64,000 nucleotides of DNA from Alloboseaceae bacterium BT-24-1 (GTDB taxonomy: Bacteria > Pseudomonadota > Alphaproteobacteria > Rhizobiales > Beijerinckiaceae). The translations under genes were made by a program, and so were the position numbers. The notes beneath the pieces are model-generated. The model made no database searches. It saw only the letters and a list, made by a program, of their open reading frames with translations, and was not told the DNA's origin. The stretch spans positions 124,001 to 188,000 of the forward strand of contig JAOYTL010000003.1 of NCBI GenBank assembly GCA_025846845.1. The letters run 5' to 3'. Shown here in pieces: positions 45,659-54,358 of the stretch (positions are counted from its first letter, which is position 1; every line of letters starts with the position of its first letter).

Positions 45659-46987
45659 TCAGCCGTAGAGATATTTCGGCAGCCAGAGCGCGATGCCGGG
45701 GAAGACATAGACCAGCACCATCGCCACCAGCACGATCCAGAGGAACGGCATCACCCCGGAGAAGATCTGGTTGATGGTGACATGCGGCGGCGCGATGCCC
45801 TTGAGGTAGAACGGCGCCATCGCTACCGGCGGCGACAGGAACGAGGTCTGGATGTTCAAGGCGATCAGGATGCCGAAGAACAGCGGGTCGATCTTGAAGA
45901 ACTCCAGCAGCGGCAGGAAGATCGGTACGAAGATCACGATGATCTCGGTCCATTCCAAGGGCCAGCCGAGCACGAAGATGATCAATTGCGCCACGATCAG
46001 GAACATGGTCGGCGACAGGTTGAGCGCCGTGACCAGGTTCTTGATCGGCTCGTGACCGCCGAGGATGGCGAAGATCGACGAGAAGATGAAGGAACCGACG
46101 AAGAGCCAGCAGACCATCGCCGAGGTCCGCGCCGTCAGGATCACCGACTCCTTGACCTTGGTGAAGGAAAGCGAGCGATAGGCCGCGGCCAGGATCAGGC
46201 TGCCGAGCGAGCCGATCGCGGCTGCTTCGGTCGGTGTCGCCAGGCCGAAGAAGATCGCGCCCAGCACCGACATGATCAGGATGGTGAGCGGGAAGAAGCT
46301 GGTCGCGAGCGCCCATATGACCGCCGTCCACGGCACGTCGGTCTGCTCCTTCGGCAGCTTCGGCGCCAGGCTCGGATCGCGCCAGCAGCGGATCAGCACA
46401 TAGAGCATATAGAGCGTCGCCAGCAGCAGGCCGGGGAACAGCGCTCCGGCATAGAGCTTGGGCACCGAGACGCCGGCGGTCGCGCCATAGAGGATCAGCA
46501 TCACCGAGGGCGGGATCAGGATGCCGAGGCAGCCGCCGGCGCAGACCACACCGGCCGACAGCCTGACATCGTAGCCGGCGCGCAGCATCGCCGGGAAGGC
46601 GAGCAGCCCCATCAGCGTCACCACCGCCCCGACGATGCCGGTCGCGGTCGCGAAGATGGCGCAGGTCGCGAGCGTCGCGATCGCGAGCGAGCCCGGCACA
46701 TTGCCGAGCGCGAGCTGGATCGAGTGGAACAGCCGGTCGAGGATGTTCGCCCGCTCGATGATGTAACCCATGAAGATGAAGAGCGGGATCGAGACCAGGA
46801 CGTCGTTGGCCATCACCGAATAGGTGCGCTGGACCACCAGGTTGAAGACGATGTCGCCCATCGCCCAGTAGCCGAAGCCGACACCCAGCGCCATCAGCGT
46901 GAAGGCGATCGGGAAGCCGAGCATGATGAAGAAGATGAACAGGACGAGCATCACCACGCCCAGTTCCGGATTGCCCATGCCCAGCAT
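45659..46987 (-). CDS. TRAP transporter large permease (DctM)
   Basis: 442 residues, about twelve membrane segments. The DctM signatures IPLFIFMGYIIERANI, AGGCLGILIPPSVMLILYGATAGVS and ATPTEAAAIGSLGSLILA are present. It forms the Na+-driven translocation channel of a tripartite ATP-independent periplasmic transporter. The start overlaps the small-permease stop by one base (TGATG), so translation is coupled. Last gene of the dctP-dctQ-dctM order; converges on the exported protein gene. Confidence 0.95.
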   Translation of the reverse strand: MLGMGNPELGVVMLVLFIFFIMLGFPIAFTLMALGVGFGYWAMGDIVFNLVVQRTYSVMANDVLVSIPLFIFMGYIIERANILDRLFHSIQLALGNVPGSLAIATLATCAIFATATGIVGAVVTLMGLLAFPAMLRAGYDVRLSAGVVCAGGCLGILIPPSVMLILYGATAGVSVPKLYAGALFPGLLLATLYMLYVLIRCWRDPSLAPKLPKEQTDVPWTAVIWALATSFFPLTILIMSVLGAIFFGLATPTEAAAIGSLGSLILAAAYRSLSFTKVKESVILTARTSAMVCWLFVGSFIFSSIFAILGGHEPIKNLVTALNLSPTMFLIVAQLIIFVLGWPLEWTEIIVIFVPIFLPLLEFFKIDPLFFGILIALNIQTSFLSPPVAMAPFYLKGIAPPHVTINQIFSGVMPFLWIVLVAMVLVYVFPGIALWLPKYLYG

Positions 46988-47580
46988 CAGATCGCTTTCC
47001 CCGCGTCGGGCGCGCCCTGCGCGGCCGCCGCCTGCTCGAGAATGAGCTTCTCGGTTTCCTCGACGTCGTGCAGCCGCGGCGGCCATTCGCCGGTGCGCAG
47101 GCAGATCACGCAGCGCGCCACCTCGGCCAGACCTTGCAGCGTCATCAGTGCGCCGGCGATCGGGATCAGCGATTTGAAATGGTAGAGCGGCGGTCCGTTC
47201 GGCGAGTTCGAGGAGTGCTCGCCGATCATCCAGGAGAAGGCCGCGAATTTGTAGCCGGCCCAGGCCAGCGCGATGATGCCGGGAAAGAAGAAGAGGATGT
47301 AGAGTGCGAGGTCGAGCCGGGCCTGCGCCCGCGGGCTCCAGGTGCGATAGAGGAAGTCGCCGCGCACATGCGCGTTGCGGGCGAGCGCATAGGGCCCGGC
47401 GAGCATGAACAGCGTGCCATAGAGGATATAGCTGACGTCGAAGGCCCATTCGGTCGGCGCCCGCAATGCGTAACGGGAGAAGACCTCGTAGCTGATCGCC
47501 AATGTCAGGATCAGGATCGTCCAGCCGGCGAGCTTGCCGATGGCCGTGTTGAACTTGTCGATCGCCAGGATCAGTCCCAT
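46987..47580 (-). CDS. TRAP transporter small permease (DctQ)
   Basis: 197 residues, four membrane segments, the DctQ layout (WTILILTLAISYEVFSRY, WAFDVSYILYGTLFMLAGPYALARNAHVRGD). It bridges the binding protein and DctM in the inner membrane. It starts 84 nt after the dctP stop, downstream of a strong hairpin, and its stop overlaps the dctM start. A cytosolic C-terminal tail of about 40 charged residues is longer than usual. Confidence 0.93.
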   Translation of the reverse strand: MGLILAIDKFNTAIGKLAGWTILILTLAISYEVFSRYALRAPTEWAFDVSYILYGTLFMLAGPYALARNAHVRGDFLYRTWSPRAQARLDLALYILFFFPGIIALAWAGYKFAAFSWMIGEHSSNSPNGPPLYHFKSLIPIAGALMTLQGLAEVARCVICLRTGEWPPRLHDVEETEKLILEQAAAAQGAPDAGKAI

Positions 47581-47607
47581 GCGCGCCTGCTGCTGCTTCT
47601 CGGGCAA

Positions 47608-47643
47608 AGAACGCCCGCCATCGGGGACGATGGCGGGCGCGGC
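47608..47643 (-). terminator. Intra-operon hairpin between dctP and dctQ
   Basis: Perfect 12-bp stem CGCCCGCCATCG (47612-47623) with 47628-47639, 4-nt loop, followed on the minus strand by TTCTTTG. Probably a partial terminator or mRNA stabiliser that keeps binding-protein expression above that of the membrane subunits. Confidence 0.65.
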
Positions 47644-47663
47644 GTTGTCGAGGGCGACGGCCT

Positions 47664-48779
47664 TCAGGTCTTGAAGAAGTGGTTGAAGGCGAGGTCGCGC
47701 GAGGGTTCGTTGACGCGCTGGTACGAGACCGTGCGCTTGACCCAGTCCTTCTGGCTGTCGACCACCTTCTTGAAGAAGGGGCTCTCGCCGCCGAGCTTCT
47801 CCAGTACCTTGTCCCAGGCGGTGAGCTGCGCCTTCAGGATCACTTCCGGCGTGGCGACGACATTGACGCCCTTGCCCCGCAGCATTTCGAGATCCTTGGA
47901 ATAGCGGTCGAGCGCCTTCCAGATCATGTCGGAGGAGGCCGATTCGGCCGAGTACTTGATGATCGCCTTTTGCTCGGGCGAGAGCGCGTCGAACTTGGTC
48001 TTGTTGAAGAGCAGTTCGAAGCTCTCCGCCGCCTGGTGGTAGCTCTGCAGCATGTAGACCTTGGCGACGTCCTGGAAGCCGAGCATCGAATCCGAGGACG
48101 GATTGTTGAACTCGGCGCCGTCGATGACGCCACGTTCCAGCGCCGGCACGATCTCGCCACCGGCGAGGATGGTGACCGCCGCGCCCATCTCGCGCATCAG
48201 GTCGGCGGCGAGGCCGACGGTGCGGTACTTCAGGCCCTTGAAGTCGTCGGGCGTCTTCAGCTCCTTCTTGAACCAGCCGAGCGGCTGGCACGGCATCGGC
48301 CCGGAGAAGAAGCCGACCAGATTGAGCTTGAGCTGGTTCTGGACGAGATCATTGTAGAGATCATAGCCGCCGCCATGATTCATCCAGCCGAGGAAGTTGG
48401 TGGCGTCCCAGCCCAGCGCCGGCGGTGTGCCGAACAGCGAGAACGCCTTGTTCTTGCCGTACCAATAGGCCGAAACGCCGTGGCCGCCATCGAGGATGCC
48501 GGCCGCGACCGCATCCTGCATCTGGAAGGCCGGCACGACGGCGCCGGCGGCAAGCACGTCGACCTTCAGCCGCCCGCCGGACATGTCGTTGATCCGCTTG
48601 GCGAAATCCCCGGCGAATTCGTGGAAGATGTCCTTGGTCGGCCAGGTCGACTGGAACTTCCAGGTCACGGTCTGCGCCCGGCTGACCTGCGGCATGGCGA
48701 TCGCGCCTGCGCCTGCGAGCCCGGCCACTTTCAGGAAATTGCGCCTATTGGCGCGCGTCTTCGTCGCTTCGGACGTCAT
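47664..48779 (-). CDS. TRAP transporter substrate-binding protein (DctP/TakP-like)
   Basis: 371 residues. Tat signal RRNFLKVAGLAGAGAIA with cleavage probably after SRA (residue 35). The mature protein has the DctP fold; LKVDVLAAGAVVPAFQMQDAV and GVSAYWYGKNKAFSLFGTPPALGWDA closely resemble TakP, which binds 2-oxo monocarboxylates such as pyruvate with Na+, and FKGLKYRTVGLAADLMREMGAAV holds the Arg that pairs with the substrate carboxylate. First gene of the TRAP operon. The exact ligand is inferred. Confidence 0.93.
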   Translation of the reverse strand: MTSEATKTRANRRNFLKVAGLAGAGAIAMPQVSRAQTVTWKFQSTWPTKDIFHEFAGDFAKRINDMSGGRLKVDVLAAGAVVPAFQMQDAVAAGILDGGHGVSAYWYGKNKAFSLFGTPPALGWDATNFLGWMNHGGGYDLYNDLVQNQLKLNLVGFFSGPMPCQPLGWFKKELKTPDDFKGLKYRTVGLAADLMREMGAAVTILAGGEIVPALERGVIDGAEFNNPSSDSMLGFQDVAKVYMLQSYHQAAESFELLFNKTKFDALSPEQKAIIKYSAESASSDMIWKALDRYSKDLEMLRGKGVNVVATPEVILKAQLTAWDKVLEKLGGESPFFKKVVDSQKDWVKRTVSYQRVNEPSRDLAFNHFFKT

Positions 48780-48925
48780 GGTTCTCTCCCCAGAGAAACG
48801 GCGCCGTTGAAGCCGGCGTGCATTGTTTGCGGCTCTGATGGCCGTCAGCCTTCAGAGTTTCGGCCGCACGGGGAGATAGCAAGCGTCGAGGTCATTGCAC
48901 TTTAGTTGCAGGCGCAAGGGATAAT

Positions 48926-48939
48926 GTTCCCAAGGGAAC
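48926..48939. promoter_or_regulatory. Palindrome upstream of the TRAP operon
   Basis: GTTCCC-AA-GGGAAC, 6-bp arms, 147 nt upstream of the dctP start; another GTTCCC lies about 20 bp further on. Candidate operator for control of the TRAP operon; regulator unknown. Confidence 0.4.
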
Positions 48940-48989
48940 GAGTGCTGTTCCCCTGCGGAAAGAAACAGCATGGCGAAGGCCTAGGCGCC

Positions 48990-49022
48990 AAAGAAAACGG
49001 CGCCGCACAAAGTGCGGCGCCG
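48990..49022 (-). terminator. Rho-independent terminator of the DUF6481 gene
   Basis: Perfect 11-bp stem CGGCGCCGCAC (48998-49008) with 49012-49022, loop AAA, followed on the minus strand by TTTTCTTT. Confidence 0.88.
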
Positions 49023-49057
49023 CCATCGATCGGACGAGCCTGATCGAGAATTCGTGT

Positions 49058-49432
49058 TCAGCGGCGCTTACCGGCGACCCGCATCTCCATGTACTGCACG
49101 GCTTCGAGCAGGACGCGGCGCGGCCGCTCCGCATCGCGCTTGGCCTGCTCGGCCTTGCGCTGCACTTCGCGCTCGATCTCGGCCAGACGCTCGGCCTCCT
49201 CCTGGGCTGCACGCTCCAGGGCGGCGAGACGCTCGGCTTCCAGGCGCTCCGCTTCCTTCTTGGCATCGCGCTCGGCCCGCGCGACGGCGATCGCCTCGCG
49301 CTCGGCCCGACGCTGCACCATCACCGGATCGTCCGGCCCGGGGCGCTTCTTGAAGCGCTCGAGCAGGGCCTTCTTCGCATTGGCGGAATTGGCCTGGCGA
49401 TCGGTGAAATGGCGGTCGTTCGGATTCTTCAA
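49058..49432 (-). CDS. DUF6481 family protein
   Basis: 124 residues, almost wholly charged helix: Arg/Ala/Glu-rich with a long predicted coiled coil (about 40-110) and a basic N-terminus (DRQANSANAKKALLERFKKRPG). This fits the DUF6481 family, often found near cold-shock or rpsU genes in alphaproteobacteria; RNA or ribosome association is an inference. It follows rpsU by 82 nt, separated by a hairpin. Confidence 0.8.
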   Translation of the reverse strand: MKNPNDRHFTDRQANSANAKKALLERFKKRPGPDDPVMVQRRAEREAIAVARAERDAKKEAERLEAERLAALERAAQEEAERLAEIEREVQRKAEQAKRDAERPRRVLLEAVQYMEMRVAGKRR

Positions 49433-49468
49433 GGTTGGCCTTCAGGAGTTGCTCGGGCGAAAATGCCG

Positions 49469-49505
49469 CCCGCGCGCAGGACATAGTGCAGCGCGCGGGG
49501 TTTTT
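49469..49505. terminator. Hairpin between rpsU and the DUF6481 gene
   Basis: 9-bp stem CCCGCGCGC (49469-49477) with 49491-49499, 13-nt loop. The plus strand continues with five T residues, the minus strand with GGCATTTTC, so it is a moderate terminator for rpsU and could stop antisense transcription. Confidence 0.6.
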
Positions 49506-49514
49506 GTAGTGAAA

Positions 49515-49778
49515 TCAGCGCGGGGCGGCTGCGCCGGCAGCGCGGGGCTTGAGCACCTTCGGCTTCGGCGCCGCGATCAGGCCTTCGCGCTGGGCCTGCT
49601 TGCGGGCGAGCTTGCGGGCGCGGCGGACGGCCTCGGCCTTCTCGCGGGCGCGCTGCTCGGACGGCTTCTCATAGGAAGCGCGTCGCTTCATCTCGCGGAA
49701 CACGCCTTCGCGCTGCAATTTCTTCTTAAGAACGCGAATGGCCTGATCGACATTGTTGTCGCGCACGAGAACCTGCAT
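49515..49778 (-). CDS. rpsU: 30S ribosomal protein S21
   Basis: 87 residues from the ATG at 49778 (GGAG 6 nt upstream). MQVLVRDNNVDQAIRVLKKKLQ is the S21 core, followed by FREMKRRASYEKPSEQRAREKAEAVRR. The C-terminal 20 residues are an Ala/Pro/Lys extension, longer than the E. coli protein. S21 helps mRNA selection near the anti-Shine-Dalgarno region of the small subunit. Confidence 0.97.
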   Translation of the reverse strand: MQVLVRDNNVDQAIRVLKKKLQREGVFREMKRRASYEKPSEQRAREKAEAVRRARKLARKQAQREGLIAAPKPKVLKPRAAGAAAPR

Positions 49779-49989
49779 CCGTGTCTCCAGCTTTGCAGGA
49801 TGGAAGGAAAAAGGGCCAGGCTGAGCCCGACCCTTGATGAATTGTGCGCCCCGGTAACAGAAATCACCGGCCAGCGCCACCCCTGTTATGCGTTGTTTCG
49901 CGCATGGCGAACCCGCATCGCCTCACGCCTCTTGGCATCGCACGGCCCGCCATGCACCTTCGAGCCTTACTTCGATCACGCCGGACGCC

Positions 49990-50577
49990 ATGGATCCGCA
50001 AGCCGCCAACGAACTCTTTCCCCATATCCGTGTCGTCATCGGCATGGTGGTCGGCCTCGGCATCACACGGCTGCTCACTGGTCTCGCCCGGCTGATCCAG
50101 CATCCGAAGCGCTATCGCCTCTCGGCGATCCATCTGCTCTGGGTTTTTTCTCTGCTCGTCGAACTCGCTTTGTTCTGGTGGTGGGAGTTCGCGCTGTCCC
50201 GGCTGCCGAGCCTGACCTTCAGCACCTTCATCTTCCTGATCGTCTACGCGCTGACGCTCTTCCTGCTCTGCGCATTGCTGTTCCCCGACGATCTCGACGA
50301 ATATGCCGACTACGAGGACTATTTCCTCAGCCGCAGGCGCTGGTTCTTCGGCCTCTTCGCGCTGACCTTCATCCTTGATGTCGTCGATACCGCCATCAAG
50401 GGCTCCGAGCGCTGGAGCCACTACAGCGCCGATTATCTCGTCCAGGTCCCGCTCGGCCTCGGGCTCTGCCTGCTTGCCTCGCTCTTCGCCAACAAACGCC
50501 TGCAGCTTGGAATGGCGCTGCTCCATATCGCCTACCAGACCTATTGGGTCATCCGGGTGCTCGGCGCGCCGGTATGA
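49990..50577 (+). CDS. Hypothetical integral membrane protein
   Basis: 195 residues from the ATG at 49990. About six hydrophobic segments (for example VVIGMVVGLGITRLLTGLA, LLWVFSLLVELALFWWW, FIFLIVYALTLFLLCALLF, two further in the second half), with an acidic cytosolic or periplasmic loop DDLDEYADYEDYF. No family recognised with confidence. It lies just upstream of proB in the same direction. Confidence 0.78.
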   Translation: MDPQAANELFPHIRVVIGMVVGLGITRLLTGLARLIQHPKRYRLSAIHLLWVFSLLVELALFWWWEFALSRLPSLTFSTFIFLIVYALTLFLLCALLFPDDLDEYADYEDYFLSRRRWFFGLFALTFILDVVDTAIKGSERWSHYSADYLVQVPLGLGLCLLASLFANKRLQLGMALLHIAYQTYWVIRVLGAPV

Positions 50578-50695
50578 CGGGCCTGTACCGCGCGGGGCGC
50601 AGCGGCAATGCGCCTGCCCTGCTTTACAATGCCGGCAATTTGGCCAAGGAACTGCGACAGGCACTGTCTTGCCAGCCTTGAAGCCCGGTCCCGCC

Positions 50696-51835
50696 GTGAA
50701 CCTGCCTGCCCTCGACCAGTTCCGCCGCATCGTCGTCAAGGTCGGCTCCTCCCTGCTCGTCGATCGGGCGCAGGGGCGTCTGCGCCATGCCTGGCTCGCC
50801 GCGCTCGCCGAGGATCTCGCCGAGTTGCACGGCCGCGGCGCCGACGTGCTCGTCGTCTCCTCCGGCGCGATCGCGCTCGGCCGTACCGTGCTGAAACTGC
50901 CGGCCGGCCCGCTTAAGCTCGAGGAAAGCCAGGCCTCCGCCGCGATCGGCCAGATCGCGCTAGCGCGCAACTGGGCCGAAGCGCTCGGCCATCACGGGCT
51001 CAATGCCGGCCAGATCCTGCTAACGCTCGCCGACACCGAGGAACGCCGGCGCTATCTCAATGCCCGCGCGACGCTCGGCCGGTTGCTCGACCTGCGTGCC
51101 GTTCCGGTCATCAACGAGAACGACACGGTCGCGACCTCCGAGATCCGCTATGGCGACAATGACCGGCTCGCCGCCCGCGTCGCCACCATGGCCGGCGCCG
51201 ATCTCCTGGTGCTGTTCTCCGATATTGACGGGCTCTACACCGCCCCGCCTCTGTCCAGCCCGGATGCCAGGCACATCCCGGTAATCCCCGCGATCACGCC
51301 CGCGATCGAGGCGATGGCTGGCGGCGCGGCTTCCGAGCTTTCGCGCGGCGGCATGCGCACCAAGATCGAGGCCGGCAAGATCGCGACCGCCGGCGGCGCC
51401 CATATGCTGATCGCCGACGGCCGCGCCAAGAACCCGCTGCGCGCTGTCGCCGAAGGCGCGCGCTGCTCCTGGTTCCTCAGCGCCTCGACGCCCGCGACCG
51501 CACGCAAGACCTGGATCGCCGGCTCGCTCGAGCCACGCGGCACGCTCCATGTCGACGATGGTGCCACCCGGGCGCTGCGTGGCGGCGCGAGTCTGCTGCC
51601 GGTCGGCGTGACCCGGATCGAAGGCGCTTTCAGCCGCGGCGACGCCGTGGTGATCCGGGCCGGCGACGGCAGCGAGCTCGGCCGCGGCCTCGTCGCCTAT
51701 GATGCGGACGAGGCCGCGCGCGTGCTCGGCAAGGCCTCGCGCGATATCGAGGCGGTGCTCGGCTATCCCGGCCGCGCCGAGATGATTCACCGGGACGACA
51801 TGGCGCTGCGCCTCGGTTACGATCCGGGCGCGTGA
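50696..51835 (+). CDS. proB: Glutamate 5-kinase
   Basis: 379 residues from a GTG start; upstream in-frame codons lack support. Amino-acid-kinase domain (FRRIVVKVGSSLLV, VVSSGAIALG, INENDTVA, LLVLFSDIDGLYT, GGMRTKIEAGKIA) and a C-terminal PUA domain (from about 290: RGTLHVDDGATRALR, GASLLPVGV). Catalyses ATP-dependent phosphorylation of glutamate, first step of proline synthesis and the point of feedback inhibition. First of the proB-proA-nadD-rsfS run. Confidence 0.96.
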   Translation: MNLPALDQFRRIVVKVGSSLLVDRAQGRLRHAWLAALAEDLAELHGRGADVLVVSSGAIALGRTVLKLPAGPLKLEESQASAAIGQIALARNWAEALGHHGLNAGQILLTLADTEERRRYLNARATLGRLLDLRAVPVINENDTVATSEIRYGDNDRLAARVATMAGADLLVLFSDIDGLYTAPPLSSPDARHIPVIPAITPAIEAMAGGAASELSRGGMRTKIEAGKIATAGGAHMLIADGRAKNPLRAVAEGARCSWFLSASTPATARKTWIAGSLEPRGTLHVDDGATRALRGGASLLPVGVTRIEGAFSRGDAVVIRAGDGSELGRGLVAYDADEAARVLGKASRDIEAVLGYPGRAEMIHRDDMALRLGYDPGA

Positions 51836-51853
51836 GGAAACTTCAGGCCCATA

Positions 51854-53161
51854 ATGACCAGCGAAAGCGCCCGGCGCATGCCCGCGCCTGACAACGAGAA
51901 CGGCGACGTCGCCGCGCTGATGGGCGCGCTCGGCCGGGGGGCTCGCGCCGCGGCGCGCCGCGTCGGCACCGCGGCGGCCGAACAGCGTGACCGCGCGCTC
52001 GCGGCCATGGCCGTCGCCTTGCGCGAGCGGGCTCCGGCGATTCTCGCCGCCAATCGTCAGGATCTCGTTGATGGGCAGGCTGCCGGCCTCACCGCCTCAT
52101 TCATCGACCGGCTCGCTCTCGATGATGCCCGTCTGGAGGCCATCGCCCAGGCCGTCGCCGATATTGCCGCCTTGTCCGATCCAGTGGGGCGCGTGCTGGC
52201 GAGCTGGACGCAGCCCAACGGCCTGTTCTTCGAACGCGTCGCCACCCCGCTCGGCGTCGTCGCCGTGATCTTCGAGAGCCGCCCCAACGTCACGGCGGAT
52301 GCCGGCGCGCTATGCCTGAAGAGCGGCAATGTCGCGATCCTGCGCGCCGGTTCCGACAGCTTCCGCACTTCGAGCGAGATTGCCGCCGCCATGCAGGAGG
52401 GGCTCGCTGCAGCTGGCCTGCCGCGCGAGGCGATCCAGCTCGTGCCGAGCCGCGACCGCGCTGCCGTCGGCGAAATCCTTGGAGGGCTCGACGGCGCTAT
52501 CGACGTGGTCGTGCCCCGCGGCGGCAAGAGCCTCGTCGCGCGGGTACAGAAAGAAGCGCGCGTGCCGGTCTTCGCCCATCTCGACGGCAACTGCCATGTC
52601 TATGTCCATGCGCAGGCCGATCTCGCCATGGCCCGATCCATCCTGCTCAACGCCAAATTGCGCCGCACCGGCGTCTGCGGCGCGGCCGAGACGCTTCTGG
52701 TCGACGAGGCCTGCGCCGGAACGCATCTGCAGCCACTGGTGACCGCCCTGCTCGACGAGGGCTGTGCGGTGCGCGGCGATACGGCGGCGCAAGGCATCGA
52801 TCCGCGTGTCACACCGGCGAGCGAGGAGGACTGGCGCACCGAATATCTCGACCGCATCATCGCGGTGAAGGTCGTCTCCGGCCTCGACGCCGCGATCGCG
52901 CATATCGAGACCTACGGCTCGCACCATACCGATGCGATCGTGACGGGAGACGAGGCGGCCGCAGCCCGCTTCCTCGCCGAGGTCGATTCGGCGATCGTCC
53001 TGCACAACGCCTCGACCCAGTTCGCCGATGGCGGCGAGTTCGGCTTCGGCGCCGAGATCGGGATCGCCACCGGCCGCATGCATGCGCGTGGCCCCGTCGG
53101 TGTCGAGCAGCTCTGTTCCTTCAAATATCGGGTCCATGGCCGGGGTCAGGTCCGCCCGTGA
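51854..53161 (+). CDS. proA: Glutamate-5-semialdehyde dehydrogenase
   Basis: 435 residues. Aldehyde dehydrogenase fold; the catalytic Cys lies in RRTGVCGAAETLL and the family signature DYLDRI-like EYLDRIIAVKVV and FGFGAEIGIATGR-like block are present. It reduces glutamyl phosphate to glutamate semialdehyde, second step of proline synthesis. It starts 18 nt after proB, and its stop overlaps the nadD GTG start by 4 nt. An ATG 24 nt further in is possible. Confidence 0.97.
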   Translation: MTSESARRMPAPDNENGDVAALMGALGRGARAAARRVGTAAAEQRDRALAAMAVALRERAPAILAANRQDLVDGQAAGLTASFIDRLALDDARLEAIAQAVADIAALSDPVGRVLASWTQPNGLFFERVATPLGVVAVIFESRPNVTADAGALCLKSGNVAILRAGSDSFRTSSEIAAAMQEGLAAAGLPREAIQLVPSRDRAAVGEILGGLDGAIDVVVPRGGKSLVARVQKEARVPVFAHLDGNCHVYVHAQADLAMARSILLNAKLRRTGVCGAAETLLVDEACAGTHLQPLVTALLDEGCAVRGDTAAQGIDPRVTPASEEDWRTEYLDRIIAVKVVSGLDAAIAHIETYGSHHTDAIVTGDEAAAARFLAEVDSAIVLHNASTQFADGGEFGFGAEIGIATGRMHARGPVGVEQLCSFKYRVHGRGQVRP

Positions 53162-53769
53162 GCGCCGAGGAGCTGCGCCTGCCGCCGCACGCGCCCGGCC
53201 TGCGCATCGGGTTGTTCGGCGGCACCTTCAACCCGGCCCATGACGGCCACCGCATGGCGAGCCTCACCGCCTTGCGCCGGCTTCAGCTCGATCGGGTCTG
53301 GTGGCTGGTCACCCCTGGAAACCCATTGAAGGACAATCACGCCTTGCCGCCGCTCACGCAGCGCATCGCGACGGCCAGGGCGCTGGCCAATCACAGTCAC
53401 ATCAATGTCACCGGTATCGAGGCGACCCTGCGCACCCGCTACACCGCCGATACGCTGCGCCAGCTGATGCGCCGCTGCCCAGGTGTGCGCTTCGTCTGGA
53501 TCATGGGTTCGGACAATCTGGCGAATTTCCACCGCTGGAACGAATGGCGCACCATCGCCAGGATGATGCCGATCGCGGTGATCGACCGCCCGGGCTCGAC
53601 CCTCCACTCGGTCGCTTCCCCCGCCGCCAACTGGATGGCGCGCTGGCGTTTGCCTGAGAATCAAGGCGCAGCCTTGCCGGTGCGCACGCCGCCGGCCTGG
53701 ATCTTCCTGCACGGCCGGCGCTCCGAGCTGTCCTCGACCTATCTGCGCGAGCTCGCCGAAAACAATTGA
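53158..53769 (+). CDS. nadD: Nicotinate-nucleotide adenylyltransferase
   Basis: 203 residues from a GTG that overlaps the proA stop (GTGA). The nucleotidyltransferase motif GGTFNPAHDGH (21-31) and the late SSTYLR (ISST-type) motif are intact. NadD adenylates nicotinate mononucleotide to deamido-NAD, a required step of NAD synthesis. Coupled to proA upstream and to rsfS downstream, the classic bacterial neighbour. Confidence 0.95.
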   Translation: MSAEELRLPPHAPGLRIGLFGGTFNPAHDGHRMASLTALRRLQLDRVWWLVTPGNPLKDNHALPPLTQRIATARALANHSHINVTGIEATLRTRYTADTLRQLMRRCPGVRFVWIMGSDNLANFHRWNEWRTIARMMPIAVIDRPGSTLHSVASPAANWMARWRLPENQGAALPVRTPPAWIFLHGRRSELSSTYLRELAENN

Positions 53770-54248
53770 ATTTCACCCCCCCGGCGCCTAAATTGGGCCG
53801 TCGCGCGGTGAGCGCGTCGTCACGTGAGGATAAGACTCTGAACCGTCAATCGATCGGCGAAGCTGCCACCACGCCGCTTCCCCCGGCTGCCCTGACCGAC
53901 AACCCGGCTGCGTCTAGCATCGCGCTCGCCTTGCAGGTCCTGGACGACATGAAGGCCGAGGACGCCACCGTGATCGATCTGGTTGGCAAGACCTCGCTGG
54001 CAGACGCCATGATCATCGCCTCCGGCCGGGTCAATCGCCATGTCGGCTCGATCTCCGACAGCCTCGTCGAAGCCTTCAAGAAGGCCGGCCATGACACGCC
54101 GAAGGTCGAGGGCTTCCCTGCCTGCGACTGGGTGCTGATCGACACCGGCGACCTGATCATCCACATCTTCCGCCCGGAAGTGCGTCAGTTCTACAATCTC
54201 GAGAAGATGTGGGGCGCCGACCGGCCGCGCGAGCGCCTCGACGGCTGA
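53766..54248 (+). CDS. rsfS: Ribosome silencing factor RsfS
   Basis: 160 residues if the TTG that overlaps the nadD stop is used; a GTG at 53808 (146 residues) is a good alternative. The RsfS/Iojap domain spans about 50-155: ALQVLDDMKAEDATVIDL, SLADAMIIASGRVNRHVGSI, WVLIDTGDLIIHIFRPEVRQFYNLEKMW. RsfS binds L14 and blocks subunit joining when nutrients are scarce. The first 45 residues are variable and Pro/Ala-rich. Confidence 0.92.
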   Translation: MNFTPPAPKLGRRAVSASSREDKTLNRQSIGEAATTPLPPAALTDNPAASSIALALQVLDDMKAEDATVIDLVGKTSLADAMIIASGRVNRHVGSISDSLVEAFKKAGHDTPKVEGFPACDWVLIDTGDLIIHIFRPEVRQFYNLEKMWGADRPRERLDG

Positions 54249-54256
54249 GTCCCTGG

Positions 54257-54354
54257 CATCGGACCGAAAAGTGGAATCCGGTTTTCGGGATAATCCGATG
54301 CCCAGCCAAAATATTGGATCGCCATACCTGCGTCCGAATGGACGCATGGCGATC
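54257..54354. repeat. Tandem hairpins between rsfS and rlmH (extragenic palindrome)
   Basis: First unit: outer arms CATCGGA (54257-54263) / TCCGATG (54294-54300) and inner CCGAAAA (54264-54270) / TTTTCGG (54282-54288) with AGTGGAATCC between, the rhizobial repeat wording. Second unit: GATCGCCAT (54317-54325) / ATGGCGATC (54346-54354) with inner GCGTCC (54330-54335) / GGACGC (54340-54345). The second unit reaches the rlmH start. Confidence 0.7.
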
Positions 54355-54358
54355 TAGC

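Noticed and set aside
45323..47185. 620-residue plus-strand frame opposite the TRAP permease
   Set aside because: Antisense shadow, extreme Arg/Asp/Glu/His content, no start signal.
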